NCBI RefSeq assembly: GCF_007990265.1
Contig: NZ_BJWH01000032.1
Location: 1 to 36,703, forward strand
Length of the DNA stretch: 36,703 nucleotides
Origin: Cellulomonas terrae
GTDB taxonomy: Bacteria > Actinomycetota > Actinomycetes > Actinomycetales > Cellulomonadaceae
Direction of reading: 5' to 3'
Shown: piece after piece, positions 22,304-31,036 of the stretch
How positions within the stretch are numbered: position 1 is the stretch's first letter
Layout: the number at the start of each line of letters is the position of its first letter
Position numbers and translations under genes: made by a program
Notes under the pieces: generated by a model
What the model saw: only the letters and a program-made list of their open reading frames with translations
Database searches by the model: none
Told to the model about the DNA's origin: nothing

Positions 22304-24432
22304 GCGCCCCCTCGCGACGACGCCGGGTGCTCAGTGCGGCCCTGGCTCTCGTCGGCGCCCTCGCGCTCGCCGTCCCCCTCAGCGGGTCCGCCGCCACGCC
22401 GACCCCGAGCCCCAGCCCGAGCCCCGACCTCCCGGTCACCGTCGAGATCACCGAGGTGGCGCCGAGCGTCCTGCGTCCCGGCGAGGACCTGCTCGTGCGG
22501 GCCACGCTGCGCAACGACGGCGACGAGGTGGTCGAGCGGCCGGCGGCCGCGCTGCGGATCAACCGGTTCCGGCCGGTCTCGCGTGCCGAGCTCGACACGT
22601 GGGCCTCCGCGGGGACGACGGGTCTGAGCGGCACGCGGCGCGACGTCACCGCCCAGGCCGGCAGTCCGCTGCCTCCGGGAGCGAGCGTCCCGGTCGACCT
22701 CGTCATCCCTGCGGCGCAGATCCGGCTGCGCGACGGGGCCGACACGTGGGGACCGCGCGGGCTCGTGGTCGAGGCGCTCGACGGTTCGCGCCGCGTCGGC
22801 GTCGAGCGGACGTTCCTCCTGTGGCTCCCGTCCGACGACGTCCCGCAGACCTCGCTCTCCGTGCTCGTCCCGGCCGTCGGTCCGCCGTCGGCACCCGCGG
22901 ACGGCGGTACCAGCCCCAGCGCGGCGACCGTCGCAGGGCTCGACGAGCTGACCCGGGCGGGAGGTCGGCTGCGGGAGCTCTCCGCGGCCGTCGCCGTCTC
23001 CCCGCAGATCGGCGTCGCCGTCGACCCTGCCCTGATCGCCGCGGCGTCGGCGGGGACACCGTCGACGCGCGACTGGGCGGCGGACCTCACGGACGAGCTC
23101 CGCGAGCACGACGTCGTCGCGCTGCCGTGGTCCGACCCTGACCTGGCCGCCGCGGCGCACGCCGGCCGACCGGACCTCGTCCGGCTCGCGTCGGAGCGCT
23201 CCGCGGAGGTCGGCATCCCGGGTCTGTCGGTGTCGTCCGGGCTGCTGTGGGCACCCGGCGCCGGGCTGCCGGACCAGACGACCGCCGGCGTGACCTCCGA
23301 GGTCGGTGCCGACGGGATCGTGCTGCCGCCCGCGACGCGGGACGAGTCGGACGACGACGAGGACACCCCGGGCGCGGCCCAGCGCGTGCAGACGACCGGC
23401 GGCCCGGTGACCGCGTACGCGCCGGACGCGACCCTCACCTCGCTGTTCACGTCGGCGCCGGGCGACGAGAGCGGGACGACGGCCACCACCGTCCAGCGCG
23501 CGCTCGCCGAGCTCGCCGTCGTCACGCGGGAGACGGAGGCCGACCAGCCGCACCTCCTCATCGCCCCCGCGCGCGGCTGGCACCCCGACGTCCCGACCGT
23601 CGCAGCGCTCACCACGGCCTTCGCGGACGCGCCGTGGGTCCGTCTGAGGCCCGCGGCCACGCTCCTGGGCGCCACCGCACCGGACACCCGCGGGACGCTG
23701 CCCACGGACGCGGTGAACCCTGACGAGCTCGCCCCGAGCAGCGTGCGTGCCCTGGCGGAAGCCCGCGAGCGCGCCGTCGCGTTCGCGGGGGTGACCAGCG
23801 AGCCCGACGTGCTGCTCGACGGGGTCGACAACCAGGTCCTCGCGCCGCTGTCCGTCGCGTGGCGGGTCGCCCCCGCCGGGCGTGACGCCCTCGTGTCGTC
23901 GGCCGTCGCCGACATCGACGCGCGCACGACCGGCCTGGGCATCGCCCCGGTGAGCGACCTCGTCGTGACCGCCGCCAACAGCCCCCTGTGGATCGTCGTG
24001 CGCAACGAGCTGACCGTGCCCGCGACGGTGCTGCTCGCGGTCACCCCCCGCAAGGCGTGTCTCGAGGTGGGGGAGATCGAGCCCGTCGTCGTCGACGCGC
24101 AGAGCGAGACCAGCGTCCGCGTCCCCCTGCAGGCCCGCGCGAACTGCTCGGTCGTCGTCACCGCCGAGCTGACCGCGACCGACGGGCTGCCCGTGTCTCC
24201 TGCCGTGCGGTTCACGGCCCAGGTCGCCCCCACGATCGAGAGCATCGGCACGATCGTCGTCGGTGTCCTGCTCGCGATCGGCCTGGTGCTGGGTATCGTC
24301 CGCACCGTGCGTCGCGGGCAGAGCGCCCGCCGTGGCGCCCGTACCGAGGCGGAGGCCGGCACGTCCACGTCGCTCCCGGTCCTCGGCGGCACCGCCCCCG
24401 ACGACGACACCGCCGAGCAGGAGACCCGATGA
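22300..24432 (+). CDS. DUF6049-family envelope protein (Rv3909-like)
   Basis: 710 residues. N-terminal signal peptide (about 1-31, RRRRVLSAALALVGALALAVPLSGSAA), a P/S/T linker (TPTPSPSPSPD), an extracytoplasmic body that opens with an Ig-like segment (TVEITEVAPSVLRPGEDLLVRATLRNDGDE), and one transmembrane helix near the C-terminus (about 648-668) with a basic cytoplasmic end. Function is not established in the family. Placement directly before murJ, with ATGA overlaps on both sides, points to a cell-wall role with the lipid II flippase. Confidence 0.85.
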   Translation: MSAPSRRRRVLSAALALVGALALAVPLSGSAATPTPSPSPSPDLPVTVEITEVAPSVLRPGEDLLVRATLRNDGDEVVERPAAALRINRFRPVSRAELDTWASAGTTGLSGTRRDVTAQAGSPLPPGASVPVDLVIPAAQIRLRDGADTWGPRGLVVEALDGSRRVGVERTFLLWLPSDDVPQTSLSVLVPAVGPPSAPADGGTSPSAATVAGLDELTRAGGRLRELSAAVAVSPQIGVAVDPALIAAASAGTPSTRDWAADLTDELREHDVVALPWSDPDLAAAAHAGRPDLVRLASERSAEVGIPGLSVSSGLLWAPGAGLPDQTTAGVTSEVGADGIVLPPATRDESDDDEDTPGAAQRVQTTGGPVTAYAPDATLTSLFTSAPGDESGTTATTVQRALAELAVVTRETEADQPHLLIAPARGWHPDVPTVAALTTAFADAPWVRLRPAATLLGATAPDTRGTLPTDAVNPDELAPSSVRALAEARERAVAFAGVTSEPDVLLDGVDNQVLAPLSVAWRVAPAGRDALVSSAVADIDARTTGLGIAPVSDLVVTAANSPLWIVVRNELTVPATVLLAVTPRKACLEVGEIEPVVVDAQSETSVRVPLQARANCSVVVTAELTATDGLPVSPAVRFTAQVAPTIESIGTIVVGVLLAIGLVLGIVRTVRRGQSARRGARTEAEAGTSTSLPVLGGTAPDDDTAEQETR

Positions 24433-26075
24433 CCGACGACGGAGCGCGCCGCGGCGCCGCTCTCATGGCCTCGGGCACCGCGGTCTCGCGCATGCTCGGG
24501 CTGCTGCGGGCCATGGTCATGGCCAGCGCGATCGGCGCGACCGGTCAGGCAGCGGACGCCTTCTCGGTGGCGAACAACCTGCCGAACGTGCTCTACATGC
24601 TCCTCGCGGGCGGGGTCCTCAACGCGATCCTCGTCCCCCAGGTGGTCCGCGCCTACAAGCGCAGGACCGGCCAGGAGTACGTCGACCGGCTGCTCACGTT
24701 CGGGTTCGCCGTGCTGGCCGGCGCGACCGTCGTCCTGACCCTGCTCTCGCCGGTCCTCATCGGCCTGTACTCCAACTTCGGCAACCCGACCCAGGACGCG
24801 CTCGCGACGACGTTCGCCTACTGGTGCATCCCCCAGCTGTTCTTCTACGGCGTCTACGCGCTGCTCGGCCAGGTCCTCAACGCACGCGGGTCGTTCGGCC
24901 CGTACATGTGGGCGCCCGTGGTCAACAACGTCGTCGCCATCGTCGGGTTCGGGGTCTTCATCGCCGTCTTCGGCACGTGGGAGACCTCCGGGGTCGTGGA
25001 CGCCGCGACGTGGACCCCGGGCCAGGTCGCCCTCCTGGCGGGCTCCGCGACGCTCGGTGTCATCGCGCAGGCCGTCGTGCTCATCCCGGCGCTGCGCCGC
25101 GCCGGGGTCCACTACCGCCCGCGCTGGGGCCTGCGCGGGTCGGGTCTGCGGACCGCGGGGGGCGTCGCGACGTGGACCCTCGCCGGTCTCGCCGTCGGCC
25201 AGCTCGGGTTCCTCGTCGTCACCCGGGTGGCGTCCGCCGCACCGGACGCCGCCGCTGCCGACGGGGTGCCGGCGGCCGACGTCGCGGGCCCGGGCGCCTA
25301 CACGATCGCGTTCCTCATCTTCATGCTGCCCCACTCGCTGGTGACGGTCTCGCTCGCGACGGCCCTGTTCACCCGGCTGTCCAGCCAGGCGCACGACGCC
25401 GACGTCGCCGGGGTGCGGTCCACCCTCTCCTCGGGCCTGCGCGTGATCGGGGTGTTCACCGTCTTCGCGACGGCCGCCATCGTCGTGCTCGCGCTGCCGC
25501 TGACCCGGGTAATCCTCGTGACGGCGTCCGAGGGCTCGGCCGACGCGGTCGCACCCGTGGTGGTCGCGATGGTCCTCGGCCTGCCCGCGTTCGGTGCGTG
25601 GTCGATGTTCCAGCGGGCCTACTACGCCTACGAGGACGCGCGGTCGATGGTGCCGATCCAGGTCGTGATGGCCGCCGTCGTCGTCCTCGGTGCCTGGGCC
25701 TCGCAGATGCTGGTGCGACCGACCCTGTGGGTCGCCGGGGCCGGGGCCGCGATGACGGTCTCCTACGTCGTGGGCGCGGGCATCGCGCAGTGGCGGCTGC
25801 GCCGACGGCTCGGGGGGATCGACGGCTCCCGCGTCCTGCGGGTCATCGCGCGGGCTACGCTCGCCGCGGTGGTGTCGGGCGCGGTCGGGTTCGGCGTCCT
25901 GCTGCTGCTGCGGCTCTGGCTGTCCACAGGCTTCACGGCGTCGGTCGTCCAGTGCGCCGTCGTGGGTACGGTGATGGCCCTCGTGTACGTCGCCGTGCTG
26001 CGTCTGCTGCGTGTGCGAGAGCTGGACGACCTGCTGCTGCCCGCCATCCGGCGCCTGCGCGGAGGACGTCGCTGA
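24429..26075 (+). CDS. murJ: Lipid II flippase MurJ (MviN)
   Basis: 548 residues, about 14 hydrophobic helices. Moves lipid II across the membrane for peptidoglycan synthesis. Family features include SGTAVSRMLGLLRAMVMASAIG, ADAFSVANNLPNVLYMLLAGGVLNAILVPQ and the late motif RAYYAYEDARSMVPIQV. ATG 24429 overlaps the previous stop (ATGA). The protein ends after helix 14 with RRLRGGRR and lacks the pseudokinase extension found in mycobacterial MviN; that part is the next gene. Confidence 0.95.
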   Translation: MTDDGARRGAALMASGTAVSRMLGLLRAMVMASAIGATGQAADAFSVANNLPNVLYMLLAGGVLNAILVPQVVRAYKRRTGQEYVDRLLTFGFAVLAGATVVLTLLSPVLIGLYSNFGNPTQDALATTFAYWCIPQLFFYGVYALLGQVLNARGSFGPYMWAPVVNNVVAIVGFGVFIAVFGTWETSGVVDAATWTPGQVALLAGSATLGVIAQAVVLIPALRRAGVHYRPRWGLRGSGLRTAGGVATWTLAGLAVGQLGFLVVTRVASAAPDAAAADGVPAADVAGPGAYTIAFLIFMLPHSLVTVSLATALFTRLSSQAHDADVAGVRSTLSSGLRVIGVFTVFATAAIVVLALPLTRVILVTASEGSADAVAPVVVAMVLGLPAFGAWSMFQRAYYAYEDARSMVPIQVVMAAVVVLGAWASQMLVRPTLWVAGAGAAMTVSYVVGAGIAQWRLRRRLGGIDGSRVLRVIARATLAAVVSGAVGFGVLLLLRLWLSTGFTASVVQCAVVGTVMALVYVAVLRLLRVRELDDLLLPAIRRLRGGRR

Positions 26076-26131
26076 GCGTGCTCATCTAGCATGCAGATGT
26101 TCTGGTGCGGGTTGTCGACATGGAGGTGCTG

Positions 26132-27994
26132 GTGAGCGAGGTCGTCGGACGGGGCACGGTTCTCGCGGGCCGCTACCGCGTGCTGTCCCCCGTCGTCTCC
26201 GACCTCGCGGGCGCGAGCGCCTGGCAGGCCACGGACCAGATCCTCGACCGCCCGGTCCGGGTGCGCATCCTCGAGCACGGTGCGGTCGCGCCCGCGCTCG
26301 ACGCCGCCCGCCGCGCCGCCCTCGTCACCGACGCCCGGCTGGTGCGCGTGCTCGACGTGGGCACGCACGAGGGCTACGGCTACGTCGTGTCCGAGCAGCT
26401 CGTCGGGCAGTCCCTCGCGCGCCTCGTGGCGCAGGGGCCGCTGACCGCCGACCAGGCCCGCGCCGTCGTCGGCGAGGCCGCGTCCGCCCTGGAGATCGCC
26501 CGACGTCGTGGTGTGCACCACCTGGCTCTGCGGCCGTCCGTCCTGCACGTCAGCCCGGACGGGCGCGTGCTCCTCGGTGGCCTCGCCCTCGATGCGGCGC
26601 TGCTCGGTGACTCCGGCGGAGACGCCCGCTCGACCACGCGTGCCGACGCCGTCGGCCTCGTCCGGCTCCTGTACGCCGCCCTCACCGGGCTCTGGCCGGC
26701 CGACCCCCGCGCACCGCAGACGCCGGGCGGCGAGACGCTGCCGCCGGCACCGATCGTCAACGGCTCTCCCGTCGCACCCGCGGACCTGGTCCCCGGCGTG
26801 CCCAACGACCTCGACACGCTGTGCGTCGTCACGCTCGGTCCGAACGAGGACGGTCCGCACAGTCCCGGTGAGCTGGTCCGCGAGCTCGAGCCGTGGGGCG
26901 AGATCCGCGCGTCCGTCGCCGAGACCGCCACCCTAGGAGAACCCATGACCGCGCAGTTCCCCCCGACGGGTGCCGCTGCGCCCGGGGGCGGGATCCCGGT
27001 CCCGGCCGATCACGACGACCAGGACACGGCGCCGGTCACGGTGCAGCGGCAGTCCGTGCGCACCGCGTTCGCGCAGCAGGACCCGCCCGGTGCCAACCGG
27101 CCTGGCACCCCTCCGCCGGCGACACCCACCCGCGCGACCGGCCTGGGTCCCGTCCCGTCCGACGCCGAGACGCCCCCCACCGGCCTCCCCCTCATCACGC
27201 CCCCGGCCTACACCCAGGCAGCGCCTCCGCCGCCCGTCGTGCGCCGCCCGGTCGCGCAGGCGACCGCCCCGCCTCCTCCGCCGGAGGAGGAGACGCTGGA
27301 AGCGTTCGGCTTCAACGACGTCATCGGAGCGGAGACCGCTGCACCCACGACGCGCCGGTTCGACCCGACCGCGCTGATCCTCATCCTCGTCGCCGTCGCC
27401 GTGATCATCGGTGTCGTCCTCGCCTTCAGGGCCCTGTTCGCGTCGTTCGACACGGGCGCGTCCTCCGACACGGACCCGGACCCGGCACCGAGCGCGTCGG
27501 CCCCGGCCGTCGCCGACCCCGCCCCGGAACCGACCGCGGCGGAGACGCCGGTCGCTCCGGCCGGTGGTCCCCCGGTGATCGCCTCGACCACCTCGATCGA
27601 CCCGTCCGACGCCGACGGCGAGCACCAGGAGGACGTCGCCAAGGCGTACGACGGCGACCCGGCCACGTTCTGGTACACCCAGACCTACAAGCGGGACGAC
27701 TTCGCCGGGTTCAAGGACGCGGTCGGGTACGCCATCACGCTGACCCAGAAGACCACGGTCAGCACCGTCACCCTGCGGACCAACAGCACGGGTGGGAACG
27801 TCGAGGTCCGGGCCACCGACGCGGCGAACCCGACCGCCGGACCCGTCCTCGCCTCGGGTGCCTTCGGTCCGGAGACCGTCCTCACGCTCGAGCCCGCCAC
27901 CGAGACCCAGTCCCTGGTCCTGTGGATCACCCAGCTGCCGCCCGCCCCGGAGGGTGGCTTCCGCGTGGAGGTCACGGAGATCGCCCTGTCCTGA
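26132..27994 (+). CDS. Membrane pseudokinase with extracellular discoidin-like domain (detached MviN C-terminus)
   Basis: 620 residues from GTG 26132, chosen because GGAGGT lies just upstream; GTG 26105 and ATG 26120 are alternatives. Residues about 1-265 have a Ser/Thr kinase fold but lack catalytic residues: the HRD region reads HHLALRPSVLH (Asp replaced by A132), the DFG position reads GGL, and the VAIK lysine position reads VRVRI. A P/T/A-rich linker, a transmembrane helix (about 412-432) and an extracellular beta domain (about 470-620, resembling the F5/8-type module of mycobacterial MviN) follow. In mycobacteria the fused pseudokinase recruits an FHA protein to control MurJ; a similar role in trans is inferred. 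An internal start with a strong ribosome-binding site lies at 26945. Confidence 0.88.
   Translation: MSEVVGRGTVLAGRYRVLSPVVSDLAGASAWQATDQILDRPVRVRILEHGAVAPALDAARRAALVTDARLVRVLDVGTHEGYGYVVSEQLVGQSLARLVAQGPLTADQARAVVGEAASALEIARRRGVHHLALRPSVLHVSPDGRVLLGGLALDAALLGDSGGDARSTTRADAVGLVRLLYAALTGLWPADPRAPQTPGGETLPPAPIVNGSPVAPADLVPGVPNDLDTLCVVTLGPNEDGPHSPGELVRELEPWGEIRASVAETATLGEPMTAQFPPTGAAAPGGGIPVPADHDDQDTAPVTVQRQSVRTAFAQQDPPGANRPGTPPPATPTRATGLGPVPSDAETPPTGLPLITPPAYTQAAPPPPVVRRPVAQATAPPPPPEEETLEAFGFNDVIGAETAAPTTRRFDPTALILILVAVAVIIGVVLAFRALFASFDTGASSDTDPDPAPSASAPAVADPAPEPTAAETPVAPAGGPPVIASTTSIDPSDADGEHQEDVAKAYDGDPATFWYTQTYKRDDFAGFKDAVGYAITLTQKTTVSTVTLRTNSTGGNVEVRATDAANPTAGPVLASGAFGPETVLTLEPATETQSLVLWITQLPPAPEGGFRVEVTEIALS
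26935..26947 (+). promoter_or_regulatory. Strong internal Shine-Dalgarno and in-frame ATG inside the pseudokinase gene
   Basis: AGGAGA (26935-26940) precedes an in-frame ATG (26945-26947; MTAQFPPTG) at the junction between the pseudokinase fold and its linker. Use of this start would give a shorter protein with linker, membrane helix and extracellular domain only. Confidence 0.5.
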
Positions 27995-28004
27995 CGCGGG
28001 TCCC

Positions 28005-28030
28005 GGAACAGAACCCGCCTAGGATCGGTT
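28005..28030 (+). promoter_or_regulatory. SigR/SigH-type oxidative-stress promoter of trxBA
   Basis: GGAAC (28005-28009) and GTT (28028-28030) are 18 bp apart, matching the GGAAT/C-N18/19-GTT consensus of the thiol-oxidative-stress sigma factor SigR/SigH, about 55 bp before trxB. trxBA is a standard SigR target in actinobacteria. A short GCGGGT/ACCCGC hairpin (27996-28001 with 28013-28018) overlaps it. Confidence 0.65.
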
Positions 28031-28088
28031 GATCCCGTCAGCCCCCGCCGGACCGTCTCCCGGCACGCCGAACACGCAAGGACCTCAC

Positions 28089-29084
28089 GTGACCGACCAG
28101 TCCACCACCGTCCGCGATCTCGTCATCGTCGGATCGGGTCCTGCCGGCTACACCGCCGCGATCTACGCGGCCCGCGCCGGCCTGGCACCCCTCGTCATCG
28201 CGGGGTCGGTGACCGCCGGCGGCGCGCTGATGAACACGACCGAGGTCGAGAACTTCCCCGGGTTCCCCGACGGCATCCAGGGCCCCGAGCTGATGGAGGG
28301 CCTGCAGAAGCAGGCCGAGAAGTTCGGCGCCGAGGTGCTGTGGGACGACGCGTCCGAGCTCGACCTCGACGGCGACGTCAAGACGATCAAGACCCTCGGC
28401 GGCGAGACGTTCCAGGCGCGTGCCGTCATCCTGGCCACCGGATCCGCGTACCGCGAGCTCGGCCTCGACGACGAGAAGCGGATGTCCGGGCGCGGCGTCT
28501 CGTGGTGCGCCACCTGTGACGGGTTCTTCTTCCGTGACCAGGAGATCATCGTGGTCGGCGGCGGCGACTCCGCCGTCGAGGAGGCCACCTTCCTGACCCG
28601 GTTCGGCAAGCGCGTCACGCTCGTGCACCGCCGCGACCACCTGCGCGCCTCCAAGATCATGGCGGACCGCGCCGCGAACGACCCGAAGATCGAGTTCGCA
28701 TGGAACAGCGAAGTCGTCGCCATCCACGGCGAGAACAAGGTGACGGGCGTGACGCTGCGCGACACCGTCACCGGGGAGACGCGTGAGCACCCGGCCACCG
28801 GCGTGTTCGTCGCGATCGGTCACGTGCCGCGCTCCGAGCTGCTCGTCGGGCAGGTCGACCTCGACGACGAGGGCTACGTCCAGGTCGTCGGCCGATCGAC
28901 GGCGACCAACCTCGCCGGCGTGTTCGCCTGCGGTGACCTCGTCGACCACACCTACCGCCAGGCCATCACGGCCGCCGGCTCGGGGTGCGCCGCCGCTCTG
29001 GACGCCCAGCACTTCCTGGCCTCCCTCGGCGACCTCGTGCACCCGATCCCGCCGATCGAGACCTACGCCGAGGAGATCTCATGA
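28089..29084 (+). CDS. trxB: Thioredoxin reductase
   Basis: 331 residues. FAD- and NADPH-dependent reductase of thioredoxin. Has the FAD motif VIVGSGPAGYTAAIYAARAG, the redox-active CATC (WCATCDG), the NADPH motif VVGGGDSAVEEATFL with HRRDHLRAS, and the C-terminal FACGDLVDHTYRQAITAAGSG. GTG 28089 is chosen because AAGGA (28078-28082) is well placed; the frame is open to 28029. The stop overlaps trxA (ATGA). Confidence 0.97.
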   Translation: MTDQSTTVRDLVIVGSGPAGYTAAIYAARAGLAPLVIAGSVTAGGALMNTTEVENFPGFPDGIQGPELMEGLQKQAEKFGAEVLWDDASELDLDGDVKTIKTLGGETFQARAVILATGSAYRELGLDDEKRMSGRGVSWCATCDGFFFRDQEIIVVGGGDSAVEEATFLTRFGKRVTLVHRRDHLRASKIMADRAANDPKIEFAWNSEVVAIHGENKVTGVTLRDTVTGETREHPATGVFVAIGHVPRSELLVGQVDLDDEGYVQVVGRSTATNLAGVFACGDLVDHTYRQAITAAGSGCAAALDAQHFLASLGDLVHPIPPIETYAEEIS

Positions 29085-29413
29085 GCACCACCACCCCCGT
29101 CACCGACGAGACGTTCCAGGCCGAGGTCCTCGACTCCGGGATCCCCGTGATCGTGGACTTCTGGGCGCCCTGGTGCGGGCCGTGCCGCATGGTCGCACCC
29201 GTGCTGGAGGAGCTCGCCAAGCAGTACGACGGCCGCGTGAAGATCGTCAAGCTCAACTCCGACGAGAACCCGAAGGTGACCGGCGACTACGGCATCGTCT
29301 CCATCCCGACGCTGAACTTCTACGCCGGCGGCGAGCTCGTGAAGTCCGTCATCGGCGCACGGCCGAAGTCGATGATCGCCGAGGACATCGAGAGCGTCCT
29401 CGCCACCGTCTGA
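29081..29413 (+). CDS. trxA: Thioredoxin
   Basis: 110 residues with the active site WCGPC inside VDFWAPWCGPCRMVAPVLEELA and the cis-proline loop SIPTL. Cytoplasmic disulfide reductant recycled by the upstream TrxB. ATG 29081 has GAGGAG upstream and overlaps the trxB stop. Followed by a strong terminator. Confidence 0.98.
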   Translation: MSTTTPVTDETFQAEVLDSGIPVIVDFWAPWCGPCRMVAPVLEELAKQYDGRVKIVKLNSDENPKVTGDYGIVSIPTLNFYAGGELVKSVIGARPKSMIAEDIESVLATV

Positions 29414-29423
29414 TCCTCGTCCT

Positions 29424-29455
29424 GAGAGCCCCCTGCCCGACGGCAGGGGGCTCTC
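29424..29455 (+). terminator. Terminator after trxA
   Basis: GAGAGCCCCCTGCC (29424-29437) pairs perfectly with GGCAGGGGGCTCTC (29442-29455), loop CGAC, 11 bp after the trxA stop; the following bases are only weakly T-rich. Confidence 0.9.
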
Positions 29456-29509
29456 GTGTCGCTGGGACGGTGCACGGGCCAGCCTCGGCAGCGTGCGAAA
29501 CTCGGGTGC

Positions 29510-30856
29510 ATGACCACGCACCCGGTTCCCGACGGCGAGACGTCGGGCCCCCCCACGTCCTCCGCCGCCGGCACCGGGACCCGCCTCGACCGCTGGCTCG
29601 ACTCGTACGCCGAACGCACCCACGGCATGCGATCCAGCGAGATCCGCGCCCTGTTCGCGGTCGCCAACCGGCCCGAGGTCGTCTCGCTCGCCGGCGGCAT
29701 GCCGTTCCTCGAAGGGCTCCCCCTCGACATCCTCGGCGACCTGGCCCAGCGCGTCGTCGCCACCCGGGGCCTGCAGGCGCTGCAGTACGGCTCCGGCCAG
29801 GGCGACGAGACCCTGCGCGAGCAGATCCTCGACGTCATGGCGCTCGAGGGGATCGACGCCCACCCGGACGACGTCGTCGTGACCACCGGCTCGCAGCAGG
29901 CGCTCGACCTGGTGACCCGCATCTTCATCGACCCGGGCGACGTCGTCGTCGCGGAGGCACCCTCGTACGTGGGCGCGCTCGGCGTGTTCCGTGCCTACCA
30001 GGCCGACGTCGTGCACGTGCCGATCGACGCCGACGGCCTCATCCCCGCGGCGCTCGAGTCGACCCTCGCCACGCTCTCCCGCGAGGGTCGGCGTGTGAAG
30101 TTCCTCTACACCGTGCCGAACTTCCACAACCCCGCGGGCGTCTCGCTCTCCGTCGAACGTCGCCCCCAGATCCTCGAGATCGCGCGACGGCACGGCGTTC
30201 TCGTCCTCGAGGACAACCCGTACGGCCTGCTCGGGTTCTCCACCGAGCCCGTCCCGGCGCTGCGGTCCCTCGACGACGAAGGCGTCCTCTACCTCGGCTC
30301 GTTCTCCAAGACGTTCGCTCCGGGATACCGCGTCGGCTGGGTCGTCGCCCCGCACGCCGTCCGCGAGAAGCTGGTCCTGGCCAGCGAGTCCGCGATCCTC
30401 TGCCCGTCGAACGCGTCGCAGATCGCCATCTCGACATATCTGTCCACCTGCGACTGGCGAGGGCAGATCAAGTCGTACCGCGAGCAGTACCGCGAGCGAC
30501 GCGACGCCATGGTCTCCGCTCTCACCGAGCACCTCCCGGACGCGTCGTGGAACGTGCCCGACGGCGGGTTCTACACCTGGGTCCGGCTCCCCGACGGCCT
30601 CGACGCCAAGGACATGCTCCCGCGAGCCGTCACCGCCCGGGTCGCGTACGTCCCCGGGACCGCGTTCTACTTCGACGGCTCCGGCGCCGACCACATGCGT
30701 CTGTCGTTCTGCTACCCGACCCCCGAGCGCATCCGTGAGGGTGTGCGGCGGCTCGCCGGGGTGGTCGCCGGCGAACGCGACCTGGTCGAGCTGTTCGGCA
30801 CCACGGGCTCGATCGGCCACACGGACGTCCAGCAACCCGGTCCGGATGTCGCCTGA
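29510..30856 (+). CDS. PLP-dependent aminotransferase (class I/II, 2-aminoadipate/MocR-core type)
   Basis: 448 residues. Fold-type I aminotransferase with TTGSQQALDLVTRIF, the conserved YTVPNFHNPAG and VLEDNPYG motifs, and the PLP-binding lysine K267 in SFSKTFAPGYRVGW. No N-terminal DNA-binding domain is present, so it is an enzyme, not a MocR regulator. The first 30 residues are low complexity. ATG 29510 lacks a clear ribosome-binding site; GTG/ATG choices upstream would extend into the terminator. The amino-acid substrate cannot be assigned (aromatic or 2-aminoadipate types are closest). The 180 bp after it hold no recognisable gene. Confidence 0.88.
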   Translation: MTTHPVPDGETSGPPTSSAAGTGTRLDRWLDSYAERTHGMRSSEIRALFAVANRPEVVSLAGGMPFLEGLPLDILGDLAQRVVATRGLQALQYGSGQGDETLREQILDVMALEGIDAHPDDVVVTTGSQQALDLVTRIFIDPGDVVVAEAPSYVGALGVFRAYQADVVHVPIDADGLIPAALESTLATLSREGRRVKFLYTVPNFHNPAGVSLSVERRPQILEIARRHGVLVLEDNPYGLLGFSTEPVPALRSLDDEGVLYLGSFSKTFAPGYRVGWVVAPHAVREKLVLASESAILCPSNASQIAISTYLSTCDWRGQIKSYREQYRERRDAMVSALTEHLPDASWNVPDGGFYTWVRLPDGLDAKDMLPRAVTARVAYVPGTAFYFDGSGADHMRLSFCYPTPERIREGVRRLAGVVAGERDLVELFGTTGSIGHTDVQQPGPDVA

Positions 30857-31036
30857 CCTGCGGTTTCGCTGGCTCTTGGTCCCCGCCGACGCCCCGCTCC
30901 CGGGCTCGCTCTCGGACGGTCCAGGACTTCGGGCGGTTCCACCACCCTCCCGACCCGCCCTGTCCGACCATCGCGGAGCACGGTCCTCGCGCTCATGCAC
31001 TGCCGTCGATCCCCACGTCATCGGAGCCCACTCACC

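Noticed and set aside
22164..25394. 1076-residue open frame on the minus strand under DUF6049 and murJ
   Set aside because: Mirror of two confident genes; no recognisable domain.
30857..31036. Small plus-strand open frames in the gap before the ddl-like gene
   Set aside because: No ribosome-binding site and no recognisable protein.
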